Assembly: GCF_000472425.1 (NCBI RefSeq)
Contig: NZ_AXAI01000013.1
Location: forward strand, 62,168 to 126,167
DNA length: 64,000 nucleotides
Direction of reading: 5' to 3'
Source of the DNA: Bradyrhizobium sp. Tv2a-2
GTDB lineage: Bacteria; Pseudomonadota; Alphaproteobacteria; Rhizobiales; Xanthobacteraceae
Position numbers and translations under genes: made by a program. The notes under the pieces were generated by a model. It had not been told where the DNA came from. It saw nothing but the letters and a program-made list of their open reading frames with translations, and ran no database searches. This document shows, one piece after another, positions 57,069-64,000 of this stretch; position 1 is the stretch's first letter, and each line of letters begins with the position of its first letter.

Positions 57069-58198
57069 GCAGATCGCGTAAAGTCACGTTGACTGCACTA
57101 GCGGCGATCCTGATTGCCTGTGCGACAGGTATCGCGTCGGCGTGGAGCGCGCCGTTCGGCGTACCGCACCCTGCAACTGCCACGTCAGCATCCAGCCTAA
57201 CGGGCTGGATTTTTGCCGAGCAAGCCGCTTTCTACCGTTCGCTGTCGGGCTTCATCCGCGCTAGCAAGCAGGATGGCGCCGCGATGCGGGAATTGTTCGG
57301 CATCTCCTTTGTCTACGGCGTCTTTCATGCCGTAGGCCCGGGGCATGGCAAGGCCGTGATCTCGTCCTATCTCGTCGCCAATGAAGAGACCTGGCGCCGC
57401 GGCATTGTGCTGTCATTCGTGTCCGCAGCGATCCAATCGGTCGTTGCCATTGTCGTCGTGGCCATTGCTGCCGTCCTGCTTGGCGCGACCGCGAAGGCGA
57501 TCGGACTGACCGTCCATCTGGTCGAGGTCGCAAGCTATGCTCTCGTCATCCTGATCGGCCTCAGGCTTCTCCATGTCAAAGGCCGCGGCTTCCTGATCAC
57601 CTGCCGCGAACTGACCGGGCGTCAGGCGGCCGACCTCGTTTTCGCGTCAGCTTCAGTTGCGAAAGGCCTGAATGCCACGACCTTCCGGTTGTCGGAGGGG
57701 AGGCCAGCCGCGATGGCCATGCGTGGTGCGCAATGCCAGATTGACGGATGCGCCGCTCACGCGCACGGCTTCCAGTGCCACCACGATCATGAGCACCATG
57801 AATCGGCCTGGGGCCACGCCCATGGGCCGGAGCCGGCGGTGCTCGCCGGCCCAGGCGGCTGGCGGCGAGGGCTCGCCGCAGTCGTCGCGGTCGGGTTGCG
57901 GCCCTGCTCCGGTGCGATCATCGTCCTCATCTTCGCGCTGGCCCAGGACCTGTTCTGGACCGGTGTCGGGGCGACTTTGATCATGGGACTGGGCACGGCT
58001 GCGACGGTAGCGGCAATTGCAACGGTCGCGGTCAGCGCACGCGGGCTCGCAAGTCGCATCGCCCGGACCCGGGCCGGGCTAGGCATGCTCACGATGCGAG
58101 CGATCGAGGTCGGCGCCGCAGCGCTTATCGTTGCGTTCGGCACTCTGCTGCTGGCGGGCTACATGGCGAGCGAGCAACTCTGGATGTTCACCGGATAG
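57065..58198 (+). CDS. NicO-family permease (ZevB-like)
   Basis: 377 residues from the ATG at 57065, which overlaps the upstream stop (ATGA) and implies coupled translation; a GTG two codons earlier is possible. About six hydrophobic spans. SFVYGVFHAVGPGHGKAVISS is the family's HAxGPGHGK signature. A cytosolic or periplasmic loop is His-rich (AHAHGFQCHHDHEHHESAWG), and GLRPCSGAIIVLIFALAQD is the second signature. NicO proteins move Ni or Co; with a DUF1007 partner and Zur control this copy should handle zinc. Confidence 0.82.
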   Translation: MSRSRKVTLTALAAILIACATGIASAWSAPFGVPHPATATSASSLTGWIFAEQAAFYRSLSGFIRASKQDGAAMRELFGISFVYGVFHAVGPGHGKAVISSYLVANEETWRRGIVLSFVSAAIQSVVAIVVVAIAAVLLGATAKAIGLTVHLVEVASYALVILIGLRLLHVKGRGFLITCRELTGRQAADLVFASASVAKGLNATTFRLSEGRPAAMAMRGAQCQIDGCAAHAHGFQCHHDHEHHESAWGHAHGPEPAVLAGPGGWRRGLAAVVAVGLRPCSGAIIVLIFALAQDLFWTGVGATLIMGLGTAATVAAIATVAVSARGLASRIARTRAGLGMLTMRAIEVGAAALIVAFGTLLLAGYMASEQLWMFTG

Positions 58199-58355
58199 GT
58201 GTGATGCCATCGACCGGCGCGCGCGGCTGCGGCCAAGGATGCACACGATCTGGCTCGGCTCGATGCTCGCCTTGTGCCCGCACCGCTAACGGAGCGGCAG
58301 CGGTGGCGCCGAGATAAAACAGCAACGCCCGCGTCGCATGCTCCCGCTCCGCCCC

Positions 58356-59393
58356 TTAAATCCAGCCCTGCAGCTCGCGCAGCACCAATTGGCGGATGAC
58401 GTCCATGCCGGGCTCGCTGTCGTTGAGACAGGGGATCGCGGAAAACGCCTCGCCGCCATTGTGCTTGAAGATCTCGGCGTTCTCGCCGGCGATCTCCTCC
58501 AGCGTCTCCAGACAATCGGCGGCAAAGCCCGGCATCACCACGGCCAGGCGCTTGACGCCCTCCTTCGCCAGCCGCTCCACCGTCTTGTCGGTGTAAGGCT
58601 GCAGCCACTCTTCATTGCCGAAGCGCGACTGAAAGGTCATCAGGAGTTTGTCCGGCGCCAGCCCAAGTTGCTTGCGCAAGGCCTCCGTCGTCGCCGCGCA
58701 TTGCACGGGATAGGGATCGCCGGCATCGACATAGGACTTCGGCATGCCGTGATAGGAGGCCAGCATCAAGTCCGGCTTGAACGGCAGCGTCGACAGATGC
58801 GCGTTGATCGAGACGGCGAGGGCCTCGATATAATCGGGATCGTCGTAATATGGCGGCGTCACCCGCAGCGTCGGCTGCGCGCGCAAGCTCGTCAGCACGC
58901 GGAACGCCTCGTCGCAGACGGTGGCGGACGTCGCAGCCGAATATTGCGGATAGAGCGGCACCACCAGCAGGCGGTCGCAGCCTTGCTCAGTGAGCGCCTC
59001 GATGCGGCTGCGCATGGACGGATTGCCGTAGCGCATCGCCCAATCGACCACGACATGGCCGTGGTCGGCGATCCCTGCAGCAAGCTTCTCGGCTTGCGCG
59101 CGGGTGATCGTCTTCAGCGGAGATTCGTTCTTTGCGGTGTTCCAGATCTTCTGGTAGTCGAGCGCCTTGGTCTTGGGCCGCCTGCGCAGGATGATGCCGT
59201 TGAGGATGAACTTCCAGACCAGGCCCTGGTTCTCGATCACGCGCGGATCGGACAGAAACTCCTTCAGATAGACCCGCACACCCGGCGCATCCGCCGTATC
59301 CGGCGTGCCGAGATTGACCAGCAGCACGCCGACGCGCGGCACGCCTGGCTCGGCCGCAGGTCTTGCGCTATCGGTTGGGAGCACGGCTGTCAT
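58356..59393 (-). CDS. hemH: Ferrochelatase
   Basis: 345 residues. GVLLVNLGTPDTADAPGVR opens the family; KFILNGIILRRRP, YPQYSAATSATVCD, SYHGMPKSYVDAGDPY and TFQSRFGNEEWLQPYTD carry the conserved His and Glu that load iron into protoporphyrin. The C-terminus ends near the last helix without a hydrophobic anchor, as usual in bacteria. It completes haem synthesis at the inner membrane. Transcribed towards the zinc locus, whose last stop is 158 bases away. Confidence 0.95.
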   Translation of the reverse strand: MTAVLPTDSARPAAEPGVPRVGVLLVNLGTPDTADAPGVRVYLKEFLSDPRVIENQGLVWKFILNGIILRRRPKTKALDYQKIWNTAKNESPLKTITRAQAEKLAAGIADHGHVVVDWAMRYGNPSMRSRIEALTEQGCDRLLVVPLYPQYSAATSATVCDEAFRVLTSLRAQPTLRVTPPYYDDPDYIEALAVSINAHLSTLPFKPDLMLASYHGMPKSYVDAGDPYPVQCAATTEALRKQLGLAPDKLLMTFQSRFGNEEWLQPYTDKTVERLAKEGVKRLAVVMPGFAADCLETLEEIAGENAEIFKHNGGEAFSAIPCLNDSEPGMDVIRQLVLRELQGWI

Positions 59394-59484
59394 GGCAATT
59401 CCACCCCGGATTCGCGCGTTGCACCGTCCTTGTCAAGCCGACGCCCGGTTCGATAGTCTCCGCGCGACCTTAAAGGGATGGCAA

Positions 59485-59883
59485 ATGACGATCGCGGAAT
59501 TCTGCGTTTTCGGGGCCGTGGCGCTTTATCTGCTGACGATCGTTCCGATCAAATGGCTGGCCTTTCGCGAGTATGACAACGCCAAGCCGCGCGATCCGGC
59601 CTTTTACGAGGATGCAATCCGCGCCCGGGCGCTCGGCGCGCACCAGAACGGCATCGAGACGTTCCCGTTCTTTGCGGTTGCCGTGCTGCTTGCTGAATTC
59701 CGCGAAGCGCCGCAGAATTTGATCAACGAGCTCGCCATCCTGTTTTTGATCGTGCGGGTCGCCTACGTCCTGACCTATATCGGCAACCGCCCGCGGCTGC
59801 GCTCGATCCTCTGGAACGTCGGCTTTGCCATCAACATCGCGATCTTCTTCCTGCCGCTGATCAGGAAGCTGTGGATGGCGTGA
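59485..59883 (+). CDS. MAPEG family membrane protein
   Basis: 132 residues from the ATG at 59485, behind GGGATGG. Four hydrophobic spans: FCVFGAVALYLLTIVPIKW, TFPFFAVAVLLAEF, ELAILFLIVRVAYVLTYI and LWNVGFAINIAIFFLPLI. The loop RARALGAHQNGIETFP and RVAYVLTYIGNRPRLRS are MAPEG signatures. The family includes membrane glutathione S-transferases; the bacterial role is usually unknown. It is divergent from hemH. Confidence 0.85.
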   Translation: MTIAEFCVFGAVALYLLTIVPIKWLAFREYDNAKPRDPAFYEDAIRARALGAHQNGIETFPFFAVAVLLAEFREAPQNLINELAILFLIVRVAYVLTYIGNRPRLRSILWNVGFAINIAIFFLPLIRKLWMA

Positions 59884-59948
59884 GGCGGCTGCATGAGCGC
59901 AACCGCGCAGGGTGGGTTGCGCAACAAATCCACCCTGCGGCCGCATCG

Positions 59949-62039
59949 TCACGCCGCCTTCGCATCATCCAACAGCCCGCGGCGGCGGAGCAGGGCATCG
60001 GGCTCGGGCTCGCGGCCACGGAAGGCGATGTAGGCGGCTTCGGGATCGACCGAGCCGCCCGTCGAATAGATGTCGTCGTGCAGGCGCTTGGCGACATCTG
60101 GATCGAAGATGTCGCCGGCCTCCTCGAAGGCGCCGAACGCGTCCGCATCCATCACTTCCGACCACATGTAGCTGTAATAGCCGGCCGCATAATAGCCGCC
60201 GGAGAAAACATGACCGAACTGCTGCGGCCGGTGCCGCATGGCGATCTCCTCGGGCATGCCGATCTTTTCCAGCTCCTGGCGCTCGAATGCCCGCACATCC
60301 CTGATGCCGGCGGCCGGCTGGGTGTGGAATTCGAGATCGACCAGCGCCGAGGAAACGAACTCCACGGTGGCAAAACCCTGGTTGAATTTTCGCGCGGCGA
60401 GGAAGCGCTTGAGGAGGTCCTCGGGCAGCGGCTCGCCGGTCTGATAGTGCCGGGCGAACTTCTGCAGCACCTCCGGGCGCTCCTGCCAGTGCTCGTAGAG
60501 CTGGGACGGCAGCTCGACAAAGTCGGTGAAGACGCTGGTGCCCGACAACGAGGGATAGACCACGTTCGACAGCATGCCGTGCAGGCCGTGGCCGAACTCG
60601 TGGAACAGGGTCCGCGCTTCATCCGGCGAGAGCAGCGAGGGCTGACCTTCGGCGCCCTTGGCGAAATTGCAGACATTGATGATCAAGGGCGCCACCTCGC
60701 CGTCCAGCCGCTGCTGGTCGCGCAGCGAGGTCATCCAGGCGCCGGAGCGCTTGGAGGAGCGGGCAAAGTAGTCGCCGTAGAACAGCGCCTTGTGGGCGCC
60801 CGAGGCGTCGCGGACCTCCCAGACCCGGACATCAGGATGCCAGACCGGGATATCCTTGCGCTCGGTGAAGGTGATGCCGAACAGGCGGGTGGCGCAGTCG
60901 AAGGCCGCTTCGATCATGTTGTCGAGCGGCAGATAGGGCTTGATCGCCGCATCGTCGAAATTGGCTTTGGCCTGCCGCATCTTCTCGGCGTAGTAGCGCC
61001 AGTCCCAGGCGGCGAGCTTGAAATTGGTGCCCTCCTCCGCGATCAGCGCCTGCATCTCGTCGCGGTCGGCAAGCGCCCGCGCCCGGGCCGGCTGCCAGAC
61101 CCGCTCCAGGAGCCCGCGCACCGCCTCTGGCGTCTTGGCCATGGAGTCCTCAAGGCGATAGGCGGCGAAGGTTGGATAGCCGAGCAGCTTGGCGCTGGCC
61201 TCGCGCAGCTCCAGGATCTCGCCGATGACGGCGTTGTTGTCATTGTCATTGCCATTGTCGCCGCGGGCGATGAAGGCCTTGTAGACCTTCTCCCGCAGGT
61301 CCCGTCGCTCTGAGCTCTGCAGGAACGGCTCCACGGAGGAACGCGACAGGGTGACGATCGCCTTGCCGGCCATGCCGCGCTCGTCGGCCGCGGCCTTGGC
61401 AGCGGCGATGAAGGTGTCGGAGAGGCCGGCATGGTCGGTCTCGGCGAGCTCCAGGAACCAGTCCTGCTCGTCGGCAAGCAGATGGTGGCTGAAGGTGGTG
61501 CCGAGCTGCGCCAGCCGCTCATTGATCTCGGCCATCCGCTTCTTGTCGTCCTCGCTCAAGCCCGCACCTGAGCGGTGGAAGCGGGTGTAGGTACGGTCGA
61601 GCAGCCGCAACTGCTCAGGGGACAACGTCAGGCTCGTGCGGTTGTCGTGCAGGAGCGCGATGCGGCCAAACAGCACACCATTCATCATGATCGGATTCCA
61701 GTGCCGGGCCATCCGCAAGGATACGTCCTTGTCGATCTCCAGGATCTCGGGGTTGGAGTTCGCCGACACCAGGTCATAGAACACGGCCGAGACCTTGTTG
61801 AGCAGCTTGCCCGAGCGCTCCAGCGCGGTGATGGTGTTGTCGAAGTCGGGCGTCGCCGGATCATGCGTGATGGCGGTGATCTCCGCGACGTGATCGGTGA
61901 AGGCCTGCTCGAAGGCCGGGAGGAAGTCCTCCGGCTTGATCTCGTCAAAGGGCGGGGTCTGGTGCGGCGTCTCCCAGGGCCTGAGCAGCGGGTTGGTGTG
62001 GGTCTGGGGAAGCACCTTGGTTTGCGCAATCTCTGACAT
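59949..62039 (-). CDS. M3 family oligopeptidase/dipeptidyl carboxypeptidase
   Basis: 696 residues from the ATG at 62039. The metal-binding HEFGHGLHGM lies in TLFHEFGHGLHGMLSNV, and the third ligand in the downstream FVELPSQLYEHW. MSWEV-like YYAAGYYSYMWSEVMD near the C-terminus closes the substrate channel. This is a neutral zinc endopeptidase/peptidyl-dipeptidase (Dcp/OpdA group) in the cytosol that finishes degradation of signal peptides and short peptides. The frame is open upstream to 62180 but adds a Lys-rich stretch unlike the family. Confidence 0.93.
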   Translation of the reverse strand: MSEIAQTKVLPQTHTNPLLRPWETPHQTPPFDEIKPEDFLPAFEQAFTDHVAEITAITHDPATPDFDNTITALERSGKLLNKVSAVFYDLVSANSNPEILEIDKDVSLRMARHWNPIMMNGVLFGRIALLHDNRTSLTLSPEQLRLLDRTYTRFHRSGAGLSEDDKKRMAEINERLAQLGTTFSHHLLADEQDWFLELAETDHAGLSDTFIAAAKAAADERGMAGKAIVTLSRSSVEPFLQSSERRDLREKVYKAFIARGDNGNDNDNNAVIGEILELREASAKLLGYPTFAAYRLEDSMAKTPEAVRGLLERVWQPARARALADRDEMQALIAEEGTNFKLAAWDWRYYAEKMRQAKANFDDAAIKPYLPLDNMIEAAFDCATRLFGITFTERKDIPVWHPDVRVWEVRDASGAHKALFYGDYFARSSKRSGAWMTSLRDQQRLDGEVAPLIINVCNFAKGAEGQPSLLSPDEARTLFHEFGHGLHGMLSNVVYPSLSGTSVFTDFVELPSQLYEHWQERPEVLQKFARHYQTGEPLPEDLLKRFLAARKFNQGFATVEFVSSALVDLEFHTQPAAGIRDVRAFERQELEKIGMPEEIAMRHRPQQFGHVFSGGYYAAGYYSYMWSEVMDADAFGAFEEAGDIFDPDVAKRLHDDIYSTGGSVDPEAAYIAFRGREPEPDALLRRRGLLDDAKAA

Positions 62040-62168
62040 CAGGATCGTCCATTTGCTGCTGAAATGTGAAACCCCAGCTATAGCACGCGATGGACCTTTT
62101 TTGGGCCTTTTAGGCTTGATAGTGCAGCACTTTTCGGAGAGATTGCGGCCCTCAAAACAGGACTGACC

Positions 62169-62429
62169 ATGAGCTCGCAACCCTCCTCACCCGCCTCCCG
62201 CCAGATAGTCTGGCAGAGCGTCGTCACCGTGATCTCCGCCGCGATCCTGATCGGCGCGGAAGTGTTCGGCGCAGCCTTCGCCGGCGGCTGGGCGCTCGCG
62301 ATCCTGTTCGATCTCGGCGACACCGGCGCACACATCCTGCAGGCGCTGTTGTTCGTCGTCGGCGTCTTCGTGATGATCGCCTTCATCCGCAACGCCTCGC
62401 GCGTCGAGCCCTTCACGCGCCGCGCGTGA
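62169..62429 (+). CDS. Small membrane protein of unknown function
   Basis: 86 residues with two hydrophobic spans (SVVTVISAAILIGAEVFGAA and ILQALLFVVGVFVMIAFI). An alpha-helical hairpin in the inner membrane, with a basic C-terminus. Family not recognised. It is divergent from the M3 peptidase with about 130 bases between starts. Confidence 0.7.
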   Translation: MSSQPSSPASRQIVWQSVVTVISAAILIGAEVFGAAFAGGWALAILFDLGDTGAHILQALLFVVGVFVMIAFIRNASRVEPFTRRA

Positions 62430-62989
62430 CTTTGGCGATTGCAAGAAAGCCCTGCAGCACAGGCGCAACTTGCAACGTCGCGGGCGCGCTAGGCACGCCG
62501 CATCGTCCGCAAATGCTTAACGTACGTTCATCTTCGAGCGCTCGGTTGTGCGAGATCGCAAGCTCGCGTTAGGCAAATTTGTCCTCAGCCTAAAAAATTT
62601 CTTGCGCAGCAGATTCAAAAAGCTTATTTCCACTCTTGCCCAATTTCGCACGTGCCTGTGGTCGTGTGTCAGTCGGTAGGTATCCGGACAAGAGGCCGGA
62701 CAGCCGCCAAGGGATGGTAGAACCGAGGGGCACTTGAAGTTGTCGGGACGCTCGCGTCGGCGACAGCGGAAAGAGCCCAGCATCTCTCTCAAGGGATGCC
62801 GTTGAAGGTCTCACCACTCCTTGCAACCGTGACTGGCAGCCGGAGGCGAACCGGCGCACCCCGCTCTCAACGGGGGACGCGACTTAAAGCAACGACGGAG
62901 CGGGCTTTTTTGGTCTCTACCGGCATTCCAACGCCGGCGCGGGCTACTGAAAAGGCTTGTCCTTCATTGCCAGGTGAGCGGGCGGGAAA
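62430..62989. other. Intergenic region upstream of the decarboxylase leader
   Basis: 560 bases. Small hairpins are visible (e.g. gcgagatcgcaagctcgc at about 62550) and a run ggcttttttggtc near 62905 that could end a short transcript. No gene recognised. Confidence 0.4.
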
Positions 62990-63135
62990 ATTCCCAACCA
63001 ATCCAACGGCAGCACAAATTCGGTCTGGGGTTTTAGGCCCTGTCGCGCCTCCATCGCGCCGGCAGCGCCGAAGCACCCTCGTCCGAGAACATTTTGAACT
63101 GGCTCGCCGTCGCTGGCGGCCGTTTGGAGGGTGCT
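62990..63135 (+). promoter_or_regulatory. RNA leader (speF-like) sequestering the decarboxylase ribosome site
   Basis: AGCACCCTC at 63072-63080 is perfectly complementary to GAGGGTGCT at 63127-63135, which contains the Shine-Dalgarno of the next gene and ends next to its ATG. The 46 bases between can fold further (CGCC-GTCGCT-GGCG). Upstream, taggccctgtcgcg and atcgcgccggcagcg add more pairing. From memory this matches the speF RNA motif that precedes ornithine decarboxylase genes in alphaproteobacteria. Polyamine-dependent control is the expected role. Confidence 0.75.
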
Positions 63136-64000
63136 ATGACCGAACGCATCAGGGAATTCCTGCGCGATCGCCGCAACAATGGTCTCGACACCGAGCCCTG
63201 CCTCGTCGTCGACCTCGAGGTCGTGCGCGAGAACTATCAGAGCTTCGCCAAGGCGCTGCCGGACAGCCGCGTGTTCTACGCGGTGAAGGCCAATCCTGCG
63301 CCCGAAGTGCTGTCGCTGCTCGCCTCCATGGGCTCTTGCTTCGACACCGCGACGGTTGCCGAGATCGAGATGGCGCTGGCCGCCGGAGCGACGCCGGAGC
63401 GCGTCTCCTTTGGCAACACCATCAAGAAGGAGCGCGACATCGCGCGCGCCTTTGCGCTGGGCATTCGCCTGTTCGCAGTCGACTGCGCCGCCGAGGTCGA
63501 GAAGGTCGCCCGCGCCGCCCCCGGCGCGAAGGTGTTCTGCCGCATTCTCTATGACTGCGCCGGCGCCGAATGGCCGCTGTCGCGCAAGTTCGGCTGCGAC
63601 CCGGAGATGGCGGTCGAGGTGCTCGACCTCGCCAAGCGTCTGGGCCTGGAGCCATGCGGCATCTCCTTCCATGTCGGCTCGCAGCAGCGCAAGGTGAAGG
63701 CGTGGGATCGGGCGCTGGCCATGGCCTCGACCGTATTCCGCGACTGCGCCGAGCGCGGCATCAACCTGACCATGGTCAACATGGGCGGCGGCTTCCCGAC
63801 CAAGTACCTGAAGGACGTGCCGCCGGTCGTGCAGTACGGCCGCTCGATCTTCCGCGCGCTGCGCAAGCATTTCGGCAACCAGATCCCGGAAACCATCATC
63901 GAGCCGGGACGCGGTATGGTCGGCAATGCCGGGATCATCGAGTCCGAGGTCGTCCTGATCTCGCGCAAGAGCGACGAAGACGAGGTGCGCTGGGTGTACC
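63136..64000 (+). CDS. Ornithine (type III PLP) decarboxylase, 3' end off the window
   Basis: About 288 residues of the N-terminal part. FYAVKANPAPEVLSLL carries the PLP-binding Lys; FDTATVAEIEMAL, GISFHVGSQQR, MVNMGGGFPTKYL and IIEPGRGMVGNAG are the fold-III decarboxylase motifs, the last with the second PLP ligand region. Members decarboxylate ornithine or lysine, or make putrescine/cadaverine or carboxynorspermidine; the FHVGSQ and EPGRGMVG versions fit ornithine decarboxylase of Rhizobiales. The start ATG at 63136 has GGAGG inside a leader that can hide it. The gene continues beyond base 64000. Confidence 0.9.
   Translation, partial: MTERIREFLRDRRNNGLDTEPCLVVDLEVVRENYQSFAKALPDSRVFYAVKANPAPEVLSLLASMGSCFDTATVAEIEMALAAGATPERVSFGNTIKKERDIARAFALGIRLFAVDCAAEVEKVARAAPGAKVFCRILYDCAGAEWPLSRKFGCDPEMAVEVLDLAKRLGLEPCGISFHVGSQQRKVKAWDRALAMASTVFRDCAERGINLTMVNMGGGFPTKYLKDVPPVVQYGRSIFRALRKHFGNQIPETIIEPGRGMVGNAGIIESEVVLISRKSDEDEVRWVY

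Overview
The window looks like chromosomal DNA of a high-GC alphaproteobacterium of the order Rhizobiales, most probably Bradyrhizobium or a close relative. I base this on a CpdR-type single-domain response regulator, a DUF3551 protein, many small exported proteins of the Bradyrhizobium kind, GltB/GltD of alphaproteobacterial type, an ornithine decarboxylase with a speF-like leader, and several families of intergenic palindromic repeats typical of that genus. No search could be run, so the genus is an inference.

Layout. (1) 1-11.1 kb: a catabolic block with an M20 peptidase, a flavin monooxygenase (LLM/NtaA type), a benzoylformate-decarboxylase-like TPP enzyme, a GFA-fold protein, an aldehyde dehydrogenase, an SDR, a Rieske ferredoxin and two paralogous ACMSD-type amidohydrolases. 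(2) 11.3-20.4 kb: a MarR regulator with a frameshifted isochorismatase-like gene, an MFS exporter, an AlkB-like dioxygenase, a CSS/EAL phosphodiesterase, a CHRD protein, DUF488, an HVA1-type small protein, a nitroreductase and an orphan ABC substrate-binding protein. (3) 20.4-30.3 kb: an accessory region with small exported proteins, decayed gene fragments, a duplicated segment, two divergently placed unknown genes (one a HETGH zinc protease), and a very large zinc-ribbon/cyclase/ATPase/TPR protein. It ends at a truncated tyrosine integrase abutting tRNA-Val(GAC), so it looks like a worn genomic island. (4) 30.4-41.3 kb: cpdR, N-formylglutamate amidohydrolase, a well-defined small RNA gene, hisN, a TctC receptor, a LysR regulator divergent from a TauE/SafE permease, a second cyclase-TPR protein, a LysE exporter, a lysophospholipase and hsp20. 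(5) 41.7-53.9 kb: gltB-gltD, an outer-membrane barrel protein, a KdsD-type isomerase, a carboxymuconolactone decarboxylase-like gene divergent from an HxlR regulator with twin operators, and an NfeD/slipin membrane pair. (6) 54.4-58.2 kb: a zinc-starvation locus with a perfect Zur box, a COG0523 GTPase, two small proteins and a ZevA/ZevB-like pair. (7) 58.3-64 kb: ferrochelatase, MAPEG, M3 oligopeptidase, a small membrane protein, and ornithine decarboxylase behind an RNA leader that can sequester its ribosome-binding site.

The most interesting items are the Zur-box locus, the sRNA at 32.1 kb, the speF-like leader, the twin operators at 51.95 kb, and the unknown protease/partner pair in the tRNA-linked island.
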